A DNA stretch of 26,473 bases, taken from Chloroflexota bacterium. GTDB taxonomy: Bacteria > Chloroflexota > Anaerolineae > Aggregatilineales > Phototrophicaceae. The stretch is from assembly GCA_026706395.1 (NCBI GenBank), contig JAPOYU010000051.1, positions 1 to 26,473 on the forward strand. The letters are read 5' to 3'. Positions 7,088-14,644 of the stretch are shown in pieces. Each line of letters opens with the position of its first letter. Within the stretch, counting starts at the first letter, position 1. The notes beneath the pieces were generated by a model, which saw nothing but the letters and a program-made list of their open reading frames with translations, did no database searches and had not been told where the DNA came from. A program made the translations under genes and the position numbers.

Positions 7088-8866
7088 GTGCTGGAACTGC
7101 TAAGCTCCATGTCCTCAATTCTGATTAGCTGGCTGATACTCTTTCTAGTATTCAGTGGGCTCGGGACGTTCATACTCAAAATGCTTGGCAAATCGCCCAG
7201 CTCAGGTTGGCGTTGGCTGGACGGATTCTGGTTCGGCTGGGCTGCGGCATTGGGATTCCTGCAACTGTGGCATCTTGTTTTCCCGGTAAACGATGCCGTT
7301 CTGCTTCTCTTAGCAGCGTCAGCCATGATAGCGATGTTCTCTCAGCGCAGGCTGATCGCAAAGATTGCGCGACGACTGCCGCAAGACAAGCCATTCTTGT
7401 TGCTCGTTTTAGCGCTGGTGCTATGGGTGTCCAATCGCGCTCTTGGAGTGCCGGTCGCATATGACACTGGTTTCCGCGATATGCAGGCGGTAATGTGGAT
7501 TGACGCTTATCCTCTCGTGCCGGGGCTGGGGAATCTATTTTCGTCGCTGGCGTTCAATCAATCAGTATATCTCTACGACGCGCTGCTGGATGCTTTCATC
7601 TGGTCCGGCAGATCTCATCATATCGCGACAGGCTTGTTGATCTTGGTTTACCTGGTTTACGCCACAAAAGCAGGGTTGAATCTGTGCCGTTGCCGAAACT
7701 CGGGGGAACTGCGCTGGTCCTGGATCTTCGCGGCATTGACAATGCCATATGTCTTATATTACACAGCCACGCTGGGCGGCATAAGTCATTTCCTTACCGA
7801 TACCATCGTCGATCTGGTCGGCTTTGTCAGCATGATTTTTTTACTGGATTTCCTCCAGGACTGGCGGACAAAGGGAGAATCGCCGAATTACCTGGTTTAT
7901 CGTCTTGCCCTGATCATCGTGACCGGGCTTACGATAAAGCAGAGCTTTTCAGTTTTTGCCGTCATGATCACTGTGTTCGCCTTCGCAGTATGGCTCCAGC
8001 GCTGTCGCAATCGTCCTTGTGGGGAAGGACTGGCACGAACCCTGATACCGATCGCGATTGCTGGATGCGCCTTCCTGCTTCCTTGGATGGTTCGCGGCGC
8101 AATCACGAGCGGATATGTCGCCTATCCGCATACCTTTGGCCGCGTTAACGTTGATTGGGCAATTCCTGCGGAGCAGCTTCAGGAGCGGCAGTTGAACATG
8201 GCGGGGAACACTCGTTTACGAGGCGCTGACAGGGCGACTGTGCTTGGTAGTTGGGACTGGTTGGGCCCGTGGCTGCGTCGATTTAGCGGAAACATCATGC
8301 CCACTATGCTGCCGACCTTGATCGCGCTCACCGGGCTCGCTTCCCATGCCATAGGACTCTTGCGATCTCGCGACTCGACGCTTGACCATCATCTTAGTCA
8401 TTGGACTCTGGCGCCGCTTTTGGGGACTCTTCTGATCTGGTTTTTGAGTTTTCCCGAACCCAAATACGTGCGATACGTCCTTTGGAGCCTCGCGGCAATA
8501 GCTGTTATTCTGTCACTCCAGTCGTGGCAGACGTTATCGTTGAGCAGGCGGAAGCTGATTGTTTTTGTCATAACCGCTCTTTGTACTGCTTATGTGGCTT
8601 TCTTGATTATCCAGTTGAAATCGTATCCGCTGCCAGCCGGTCCAGATCGGGGATTCTATCCTCTCCCGCCCGTTTCTCATGAGGAATACGCGACGGATAG
8701 TGGATTGACGTTAAACGTCCCGGCTGATGGCGCGTCGCAATGTTGGCGGATCCCTTTGCCGTGTACGCCTTATCCAAATCCGAATCTGGAGACGCGCGTC
8801 CCGGGCGAATTGCGGCATGGATTCCGTGTATCCGATGGTGCGATCACAGGAGCGGCGGGTGGATAA
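7088..8866 (+). CDS. Polytopic membrane protein, GT-C-like (LIC_10190-type)
   Basis: A protein of 592 residues with roughly a dozen hydrophobic segments and a C-terminal extramembrane tail of about 80 residues. The early loop VAYDTGFRDMQAVMWIDAY followed by PLVPGLGNLFSSLAFNQS, and the tail CWRIPLPCTPYPNPNLETR, recall the LIC_10190-type membrane proteins, which have a GT-C glycosyltransferase-like layout; this is recognition from memory. If so it may move sugars from a polyprenyl donor to an acceptor outside the membrane, but no substrate can be named. GTG 7088 is preferred because AGAGGTGA (7072-7079) lies 8 bases upstream; GTG 7076 would overlap that site. A second small membrane protein follows after 53 bases. 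Confidence 0.75.
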   Translation: MLELLSSMSSILISWLILFLVFSGLGTFILKMLGKSPSSGWRWLDGFWFGWAAALGFLQLWHLVFPVNDAVLLLLAASAMIAMFSQRRLIAKIARRLPQDKPFLLLVLALVLWVSNRALGVPVAYDTGFRDMQAVMWIDAYPLVPGLGNLFSSLAFNQSVYLYDALLDAFIWSGRSHHIATGLLILVYLVYATKAGLNLCRCRNSGELRWSWIFAALTMPYVLYYTATLGGISHFLTDTIVDLVGFVSMIFLLDFLQDWRTKGESPNYLVYRLALIIVTGLTIKQSFSVFAVMITVFAFAVWLQRCRNRPCGEGLARTLIPIAIAGCAFLLPWMVRGAITSGYVAYPHTFGRVNVDWAIPAEQLQERQLNMAGNTRLRGADRATVLGSWDWLGPWLRRFSGNIMPTMLPTLIALTGLASHAIGLLRSRDSTLDHHLSHWTLAPLLGTLLIWFLSFPEPKYVRYVLWSLAAIAVILSLQSWQTLSLSRRKLIVFVITALCTAYVAFLIIQLKSYPLPAGPDRGFYPLPPVSHEEYATDSGLTLNVPADGASQCWRIPLPCTPYPNPNLETRVPGELRHGFRVSDGAITGAAGG

Positions 8867-8919
8867 GTCTCTCCGTGGCCGGCTTTTAGGCCTGCTGGCG
8901 CGGGCTTGGGAATAGTTCA

Positions 8920-9390
8920 ATGTCGACCATATTGCCCTTAGTATTGTTCACATTCTGCCTAATGTTCCTGCGCGCTTGCCTGGTAACGCTGGGATTCTAT
9001 AAGGAGCCAATTCTATCGGCCTTTCAACGATATGGCGACGAAGTGGGTTTCAGCCCGCTATTCGAAGCATGTGTTTGGGGCCTGGCGACAGCTTACCTTA
9101 TCTTTGTATTGCTGGTGCCGTCTTCGTTTCTGATCCTAATCGGTGTATTTGCATTTGTGTTATTTGTAATGCTGTATTGGCGCGTAAGAGACAGCGTCAT
9201 GCAACACCCAAGCGTTTTCCTGCGTTTCCCCAGTTGGTATCGTGAGATCGTTGATCACACAACGCGCGAGGAGCGGCGCAAGCTTTCCTACATGTGGTTG
9301 GGTTTGCCCTTGCGCACGCGCCTGCTGTACAACGCCCAGCACGAAGAGTTTCGCAAATGGGTGGAGTTGGTCGTACTTTCCGTGGCATGA
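8920..9390 (+). CDS. Small membrane protein of unknown function
   Basis: A protein of 156 residues with a hydrophobic N-terminal segment (about 5-25) and two more between about 50 and 87. A cytosolic-looking C-terminal domain (88-156) is rich in Arg, Glu and aromatic residues (RFPSWYREIVDHTTREERRK, then a leucine-rich stretch). I do not recognise the family. The gene follows the polytopic membrane protein on the same strand after 53 bases and probably shares its transcript, so a partner role is possible. ATG 8920 has only a weak purine-rich site (TTGGGAA) upstream. It converges with the gltX-tRNA-Gln unit. Confidence 0.7.
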   Translation: MSTILPLVLFTFCLMFLRACLVTLGFYKEPILSAFQRYGDEVGFSPLFEACVWGLATAYLIFVLLVPSSFLILIGVFAFVLFVMLYWRVRDSVMQHPSVFLRFPSWYREIVDHTTREERRKLSYMWLGLPLRTRLLYNAQHEEFRKWVELVVLSVA

Positions 9391-9430
9391 GCCTCTAAAG
9401 CGATTGCTATGGCGTGGGTCAATAGCGAAC

Positions 9431-9456
9431 AAAAAAAGACTCACAAGTTCTGTGAG
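9431..9456 (-). terminator. Intrinsic terminator after tRNA-Gln
   Basis: On the minus strand CTCACA (9451-9456) and TGTGAG (9440-9445) form a 6-bp stem with a 5-base loop, followed by TC and a run of seven T (9431-9437). It starts 14 bases after the 3' end of the tRNA. The plus strand has no T-run after this hairpin, so it acts in one direction only. Confidence 0.8.
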
Positions 9457-9469
9457 CCCTGCGCCATAT

Positions 9470-9541
9470 CTGGGAGACCTGGACTCGAACCAGGAATGGC
9501 GGATCCAGAGTCCGCTGTTTTGCCGATTAAACTATCTCCCA
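9470..9541 (-). tRNA. tRNA-Gln (anticodon CTG)
   Basis: A full cloverleaf of 72 bases is seen on the minus strand, with the acceptor stem between 9535-9541 and 9471-9477. The anticodon loop (9504-9510) reads CTCTGGA, giving anticodon CTG for CAG codons. It begins with U1 paired to A72 and has G73 as discriminator (complement of 9470), all features expected of glutamine tRNAs. CCA is not encoded. It lies 90 bases downstream of gltX on the same strand and has its own promoter and terminator. Confidence 0.95.
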
Positions 9542-9554
9542 CTGAGTGACTCTG

Positions 9555-9583
9555 ATACTAACAGTTCGCTGCAAGTCTTTCAA
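9555..9583 (-). promoter_or_regulatory. Promoter of tRNA-Gln
   Basis: On the minus strand TTGAAA (9578-9583) and TAGTAT (9555-9560) are exactly 17 bases apart, with TGT before the -10 (extended type). The start would fall about 7 bases before the mature tRNA 5' end, normal for a stable RNA gene. Confidence 0.75.
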
Positions 9584-9631
9584 GTCCGCAGCTGCAGGGT
9601 ACTTGTGCAACAGCCGGGTGTCCCAAGCGCC

Positions 9632-11125
9632 TCAGTTTGTCGGCTGGGCCAGTGACTGCCGCGCAAGCTCAATACGTCGGAGCGATTCGTCTCGTCCAAG
9701 AATTTCCATGGTTTCAAATGTCGGGGGCGAGACTCGCTGGCCTGATACCGCCGCGCGCAAGGTGCCGAACACCTGGCCGTTCTTGAGACCACAATCCTTG
9801 GCAAACTGGGCGATGGCGGTATGCTGAGCGCTGGCTTTGAAATCGCTGAGGGCCTGCAAAACCGGTACAGATCCCGCTAGCACGTCAGCGGTAGTAGCGC
9901 TATCCATTTTGCGCTGAATCAGGACATCGGGCGGCGGCGCTTGGAATGCCGCCCAGTCTTCAAAAAAGAAACCGGCCATCGGGACCACATCCTTCAAGGT
10001 CTTCAAGCGAACTTGCAGTATTGGGACGACCTGCAACAGCAGTTCTTCGTCAACATTGTGGCGCGCGTTTTTCAAGACCGGCTTAAGCAGACTTGCCAAA
10101 TACTCGACCTTTGATGTCTGGATGTATTGCCTGTTGAGCCAGTCGAGCTTCGCGACAGGGTAGGCGCTGTTCGACGAATTAACGTTTTCGAGGTCGAATC
10201 GTTCGATCGCTTCCCCAGTCGAAAACAGCTCTTGATCATCGCCGAAGTTCCAGCCGATGTTTGTCAGAAAGTTCATGACCGCCTCCGGCAAATAACCGGC
10301 GTCGATAAATTCGTGCACCAGCACCGGAACACTCTTGCCTGCATCGGCAAACTGTTGCTTGCGTTTGCTGAGTTTGCCTTTGCCGTTTGGATTGAGTAGC
10401 ACCGGCAAGTGGGCGTATTGGGGCTGTGGCCAGCCAAATGCCCCCCAGATTTGCAAATGCAGTGGAAAGGAAGGCAGCCATTCTATCGCGCGCGTTACAT
10501 GAGAAATCTTCATGTGATGGTCATCCACAATGTGCGCCAAGTGATACGTGGGGAAGCCGTCTGATTTCATCAGGACGGCGTCCTGCAGCTGCGCATTGTC
10601 AAACTCCACAGTACCGCGAATCATGTCTTGACCTGCGGTCAGCCCGGACAATGGCATCTTGAAACGAATCACAAAAGGTTTGCCCTGCGCTTCCAGTTCG
10701 GCCGCTCGAGCCGCCGGATAATCGCGATAGCGCCGATCGTAGCCTCTCCCTGTTGTGCGCATTTCCTTGAGTTCATCAGCGGTTGCGAAGCACTTGTAAG
10801 CATGGCCACTGTCCACCAGCCAGTTCGCCCAGGTCTGATAAAGCTCCAGCCGTTCCGACTGGATATAAGGTCCGAAGGCGCCTCCTTGGCGCGGGCCCTC
10901 GTCGATGTCCATGCCGAGCCAGTCAAAGGACTGCTCGATCAACTCTATGGAGCCGGGCACGGTGCGCTTTTGGTCGGTGTCTTCGATGCGCAAGATGAAT
11001 TCACCGCCATGACGCCGGGCGTACAACCAGGAAAAAAGCGCGGTATGAATCCCGCCTATATGCTGTGGACCTGTTGGGCTCGGGGCATAGCGGGTGCGCA
11101 CGGGGGAATTCATAACGTCTGTCAA
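9632..11125 (-). CDS. gltX: Glutamyl-tRNA synthetase
   Basis: This class I synthetase of 497 residues charges tRNA-Glu and, in bacteria lacking GlnRS, also tRNA-Gln for later amidation by GatCAB. The catalytic domain starts VRTRYAPSPTGPQHIGG, with the HIGH-type motif HIGG at 22-25 and the KMSKS-type motif KLSKR at 251-255. Other family blocks are LRIEDTDQKR, GPYIQSER and GFPTYHLAHIVDDH. The zinc-type Cys cluster is missing (only YKCF at 110-113). The helical anticodon-binding domain fills the last 170 residues. I take TTG 11125 as start because GGAG lies 7 bases upstream; ATG 11113 is the alternative. It follows rodA by 48 bases in an apparent operon and is trailed by tRNA-Gln. Confidence 0.95.
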   Translation of the reverse strand: MTDVMNSPVRTRYAPSPTGPQHIGGIHTALFSWLYARRHGGEFILRIEDTDQKRTVPGSIELIEQSFDWLGMDIDEGPRQGGAFGPYIQSERLELYQTWANWLVDSGHAYKCFATADELKEMRTTGRGYDRRYRDYPAARAAELEAQGKPFVIRFKMPLSGLTAGQDMIRGTVEFDNAQLQDAVLMKSDGFPTYHLAHIVDDHHMKISHVTRAIEWLPSFPLHLQIWGAFGWPQPQYAHLPVLLNPNGKGKLSKRKQQFADAGKSVPVLVHEFIDAGYLPEAVMNFLTNIGWNFGDDQELFSTGEAIERFDLENVNSSNSAYPVAKLDWLNRQYIQTSKVEYLASLLKPVLKNARHNVDEELLLQVVPILQVRLKTLKDVVPMAGFFFEDWAAFQAPPPDVLIQRKMDSATTADVLAGSVPVLQALSDFKASAQHTAIAQFAKDCGLKNGQVFGTLRAAVSGQRVSPPTFETMEILGRDESLRRIELARQSLAQPTN

Positions 11126-11173
11126 AAGTCAACTCCATTTAGGCGCTTGCGGATATCGCTGTTGCTCGGGCGC

Positions 11174-12274
11174 TCATGCATTGATGCGGCGGCGGCGCAT
11201 GATGACGCTTTGGACCAGGCCGATGCCGACCATTGTGAAAAGCAGAGATGTGCCGCCGGAGCTAACGAAGGGCAGGGTCAGGCCTGTGACCGGCATCAGA
11301 TTTAGGTTCATGCCGACGGATACCGTGGTCTGAAAAAAGATCATGGCGGCAACGCCATAACAGATCATACTGCCTAATGGATCATTTGCTTCTCTGGCGC
11401 CTCGAAGTATTCGCGAAAGTACGAGAGCGAACATCGCCAAGAGAGCTACACTGCCTGCCATGCCGAACTCGTGAGCGATCACGCTGAAGATAAAATCTGT
11501 ATGACGCACTCTCAAGAACCGGCCGGTATTCTGTGAACCAACATAGTAACCTTTACCCAACAGGCCGCCCGAACCGATACTGATCAGCGCTTGTTCAATA
11601 TTGTAATAAGCGTCCGACTCGGTATCGGGCGCCAGGAATGTCTCGACTCGCGCCTGCTGATATGTCGGCAGCAGCGGGAAAACAATGATCAGGATGATTA
11701 CACCGGCGCTGACAAACAGCATGATGTGCTTTATGCGCAGACCGGCGGACCAGATGATGACGGCCCAGATGACCAGGAAAACTATCGTCGTGCCCAGATC
11801 GGGCTGGTCAAAGATCAGTGCTGCCGGTACAGCCATGTGGAGAAAAGTTAGTAATACGGTGCCTAGCTTTCCCATCTCCACATAGCGCCCGGCAATATAC
11901 TGCGACAACGTAATGATCATGATGATTTTGCCGATCTCCGATGGCTGAATTCGGATACCAACATTAAGCCAGCGGGTTGCGCCGCCCGCGCCCTCGACGC
12001 CAAAAAAGCGCACCAATATCAGCAGAAATACCATGAAGCCGTATAGCCAGGGGCTAATTCCGCCCAGCAGCCGATAGTCGATTGCCGCGATCACTATCGA
12101 CACGGAAAACCCGATGAGGGCGAAGTTGATCTGGTCCGGCACGCGACTAATGATGTCGTCGTCGATGGCGTCTTGCGTGGCGCTGTCTATCATAAGAATG
12201 CCAAATACGACCAGCGCTACAGTAGCGGCAAACAGCACATAGTCAAATCGGCGCCAGATGCTAAAACTTTCCAT
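11174..12274 (-). CDS. rodA: SEDS glycan polymerase RodA
   Basis: The predicted 366-residue protein has about ten transmembrane helices and polymerises lipid II into glycan strands for side-wall growth with its partner PBP2 (mrdA at 15744-18050). SEDS hallmarks are present: WLNVGIRIQPSEIGK, FDQPDLGTT, an extracellular loop ending HTDFIFSVIAHEFG that carries the conserved Asp, and the C-terminal LPFVSSGGTSLLFTMVGIG. ATG 12274 is chosen because the family begins close to this point (MESFSIWRRFDYVL). The open frame back to 12337 would run through the apparent promoter, and the ribosome site for this ATG is weak. It lies between minE and gltX. Confidence 0.92.
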   Translation of the reverse strand: MESFSIWRRFDYVLFAATVALVVFGILMIDSATQDAIDDDIISRVPDQINFALIGFSVSIVIAAIDYRLLGGISPWLYGFMVFLLILVRFFGVEGAGGATRWLNVGIRIQPSEIGKIIMIITLSQYIAGRYVEMGKLGTVLLTFLHMAVPAALIFDQPDLGTTIVFLVIWAVIIWSAGLRIKHIMLFVSAGVIILIIVFPLLPTYQQARVETFLAPDTESDAYYNIEQALISIGSGGLLGKGYYVGSQNTGRFLRVRHTDFIFSVIAHEFGMAGSVALLAMFALVLSRILRGAREANDPLGSMICYGVAAMIFFQTTVSVGMNLNLMPVTGLTLPFVSSGGTSLLFTMVGIGLVQSVIMRRRRINA

Positions 12275-12310
12275 CGTGTGAGCCGGCCAGATCTTTCCTC
12301 TCGTCCGGCT

Positions 12311-12316
12311 ATTATA
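12311..12316 (-). promoter_or_regulatory. -10 box of a rodA promoter
   Basis: A perfect TATAAT is seen on the minus strand, 37 bases before the chosen ATG. The -35 at 17 bases is poor (CTGTGT). It would allow rodA-gltX expression independent of the min genes. Upstream, 12391-12402 holds the small inverted repeat GTCAC-GT-GTGAC. Confidence 0.45.
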
Positions 12317-12452
12317 CTGATCATTAATGGTACACACAGGGTAGGGGATGCAGATAGACAGCGCGGGAAGCCGCCGAGGTAAAGAAGTATGTCACGTGTG
12401 ACTGGCAGTTGTTGACTTTGACCGGCAGTGGGGACGGTTGGTCTGGAAAGGA

Positions 12453-12902
12453 CTAGCGCTTGCCGTCATCCACGGGCGGGTCGTGTTCGCTTGTGTCTAA
12501 GACAGGCTCTTTGCTTTCATCATCGGCGGCGTTGTCCTCACTCGCATTATCCGCGTCGGACTCTTTGACCTTGCCGGCGCCGTTGGACTCGGCAGGAGTT
12601 GAAACAGCCGCGGCAGCTTGCGCCCGATGGTTTTCAGACTTGTAAGTCTCGTTGACAATTGGGATCTCGGCGACCAGCTTGCTATGCAGTCGATCGCGCT
12701 GTTCCAAGGCGATTTCCACACGATCCTTATCGACCGCCAGGTACTTGACAATCACCGCCAGGATCTCTTTTTTCATCTCTTCGGCTCGCTCCGGCGGAAG
12801 ATTGATGCGGTCGTGTTGCAAGACAAAGTGAAGTCTGTCCTTGGCTGTGGCGCCGCTTCCTCTCTTCGCGCGGCCGAACAATCGATTCAATAGACTCGTC
12901 AT
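12453..12902 (-). CDS. minE: Cell division topological factor MinE (with acidic tail)
   Basis: The core (residues 1-88) matches MinE: an amphipathic membrane-targeting N-terminus (MTSLLNRLFGR), the MinD-contact segment AKDRLHFVLQHDR (about 20-32), and the dimerisation part KKEILAVIVKYLAVDKDRVEI. MinE stimulates MinD ATPase and drives Min oscillation so that MinC blocks division only at the poles. Residues 89-149 form an unusual low-complexity acidic tail rich in Asp, Glu, Ala and Ser, whereas most MinE proteins end near residue 90. ATG 12902 has AGGA 7 bases upstream. It is third in the minC-minD-minE operon. Confidence 0.93.
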   Translation of the reverse strand: MTSLLNRLFGRAKRGSGATAKDRLHFVLQHDRINLPPERAEEMKKEILAVIVKYLAVDKDRVEIALEQRDRLHSKLVAEIPIVNETYKSENHRAQAAAAVSTPAESNGAGKVKESDADNASEDNAADDESKEPVLDTSEHDPPVDDGKR

Positions 12903-12957
12903 TGGGAATTCCTTTACTGGTGGCTGTAGCTGTCTCGGTCGCCGAAATATTTGCGTT

Positions 12958-13755
12958 CTAAATCCCATCGAGGAAACTGACCAGGCGCTGCAGAATACTA
13001 GAATGGCCATTGAGGTTCATGAAAGGCACGTCTTCGCCGGTCAGCCGTCTCGCAACATTGTTGAAGGCCGTGCCGGCCTTGGAATTCAAATTGAGCGTGA
13101 CGGGAATCCCGCTATTGGATGCGGACAGAACCAGTTCATCCTCGGGAATGATGCCGATAATTGTCAGACCCAAAATATCGTATACATCGTCCGACGAGAG
13201 CATTTCGCCTTTCTTGACCAGATCCGGCTTTAGGCGGTTGATGATCAACCGGCCGGGTCCTTTTTCCGCCGCCTCAATGAGTCCAGTGATTCGGTCTGCA
13301 TCGCGCACTGCCGAGACTTCGGGGTTTGTCACAATCAGAACTTCGTCGGCGGGCTCGAGAGCGTTGCGGAATCCACGCTCGATGCCGGCGGGGGAGTCGA
13401 TGAGGATATAGTCAAAGTCTTCGCGCAATTCGTCCGCCAGTTTCACCATATCGTCCGGGCTGACGGCCATCTTGTCCCGCGTTTGCGCCGCCGGGATAAG
13501 AAACAGGTCCTCAAACTTCTTGTGCTTGATCATGCTCTGACGCAGCTTGCTTCGGCCTTCGACGATATCGACAAGATCGTAAACAATGCGGTTTTCCAGG
13601 CCCATGATGACGTCAAGATTGCGGAGACCGATATCGGCATCAATGACGACGACCTTCTTGCCCAAGCTCGCCAAAGATATCCCAAGATTCGCCGTGGCGG
13701 TCGTCTTGCCGACGCCGCCTTTACCTGATGAAATCGTTACAACTTTCCCTGCCAT
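12958..13755 (-). CDS. minD: Septum site-determining ATPase MinD
   Basis: A deviant Walker A ATPase of 265 residues that binds the membrane as an ATP dimer and recruits MinC. The P-loop KGGVGKTT (residues 11-18) carries the signature lysine, followed by DADIGLRNLD (39-48) and the Walker B-like DYILIDSPAGIE. The C-terminal segment SSILQRLVSFLDGI is the amphipathic membrane-targeting helix. The length matches the family. It starts 18 bases after minC and ends 55 bases before minE. Confidence 0.97.
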   Translation of the reverse strand: MAGKVVTISSGKGGVGKTTATANLGISLASLGKKVVVIDADIGLRNLDVIMGLENRIVYDLVDIVEGRSKLRQSMIKHKKFEDLFLIPAAQTRDKMAVSPDDMVKLADELREDFDYILIDSPAGIERGFRNALEPADEVLIVTNPEVSAVRDADRITGLIEAAEKGPGRLIINRLKPDLVKKGEMLSSDDVYDILGLTIIGIIPEDELVLSASNSGIPVTLNLNSKAGTAFNNVARRLTGEDVPFMNLNGHSSILQRLVSFLDGI

Positions 13756-13773
13756 GAGGCATCCTTTCCCGGT

Positions 13774-14475
13774 TTACTCCCTGGCTTCCACAATGATCTG
13801 GCTGTCACGAACTTTAGCTACTTCCGGCAGGACGCCTTTTCTCCTGCCGGGCGGCGACGTGGCGACATGGCCGGCGATCCTCAGTTGGCTGGGGCTCATA
13901 TCCAGCGCACAGACTATGGCGGTCTCGTCGCCCTTCACCCCGGCGTGCGCATAGCCGCGCAGCTTGCCCCAAATGACAATATCACCGGCAGCGATAACTT
14001 TGGCGCCAGGGTTAACATCGCCGAATACCACAACGTGACCTTCACTATGAATCGTCCTGCCAGACCGTAATGTGCGCCGGAACAGCGTACCGAGTGTACC
14101 CGTCTCTTCCGAATCGACGGGCGCGGTCTCTTGCAGGCCCGCTTGCTTCGCGGTTGTATGAGATTCGGCCCGGCCATTTTCCCGCGTCGGCACCTCCAGC
14201 GCGATCGCTGAGTTTCTAGTTGTGTCGCTCTCGCTAATTACCAGACCCAACTTCAGACCGCGGCGTTCGAGCAGGGCCTTCAAAGAACTTAGTTCATATT
14301 TCGGGACCGGCCGCGCCCCAAGCTCCACTGTGATGCGGGCGCCGTTGTAAAAATCGGCCTGCTCATCAATACGCGCGGCGAGCTGATCAGTGACTGATTG
14401 CCATTTCTCTGTCGTGCTGAGCGAGATAAGCAAACCATCGTTTACGCCTTTAATCGCAATCAGTTCTTCTTGCAT
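13774..14475 (-). CDS. minC: Septum site-determining protein MinC
   Basis: A protein of 233 residues that inhibits FtsZ ring assembly when recruited by MinD. The N-terminal FtsZ-inhibiting domain (about 1-95) begins ELIAIKGVNDGLLISL. A linker rich in Glu and Thr (about 95-128) leads to the C-terminal beta-helix domain with the signature GHVVVFGDVNPGAKVIAAGD, then IVIWGKLRGYAHAGV. ATG 14475 is given as start. GTG 14487 in the same frame is also possible because TAAGG lies 5 bases before it. It is first in minCDE. AT-rich sequence at 14521-14531 could supply a weak -10 but no convincing -35. Confidence 0.93.
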   Translation of the reverse strand: MQEELIAIKGVNDGLLISLSTTEKWQSVTDQLAARIDEQADFYNGARITVELGARPVPKYELSSLKALLERRGLKLGLVISESDTTRNSAIALEVPTRENGRAESHTTAKQAGLQETAPVDSEETGTLGTLFRRTLRSGRTIHSEGHVVVFGDVNPGAKVIAAGDIVIWGKLRGYAHAGVKGDETAIVCALDMSPSQLRIAGHVATSPPGRRKGVLPEVAKVRDSQIIVEARE

Positions 14476-14644
14476 GTTCAACCACACCAGAACCTTAAGG
14501 CAATGCCATCAGCGACACACTATTTAATATACTCGGATTTGGATTCCGCGCTTGAAGTCCAGGCAAGCAAAATCGGACATTGCCTAAAAATAGCTGCAAC
14601 GTCAGTTAACCGGCGGCTCCAGATGTCCGCAGTTCTGGACGCGC

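Noticed and set aside
9440..9456. Hairpin as a plus-strand terminator for the gene at 8920-9390
   Set aside because: No T-run follows on the plus strand; it only makes sense for the tRNA-Gln transcript.
11126..11173. T-box or other leader before gltX
   Set aside because: The 48-base gap to rodA is too short and has no T-box sequence.
10628..11305. Plus-strand open frame of 225 codons
   Set aside because: It is antisense to gltX and rodA, with no recognisable motif.
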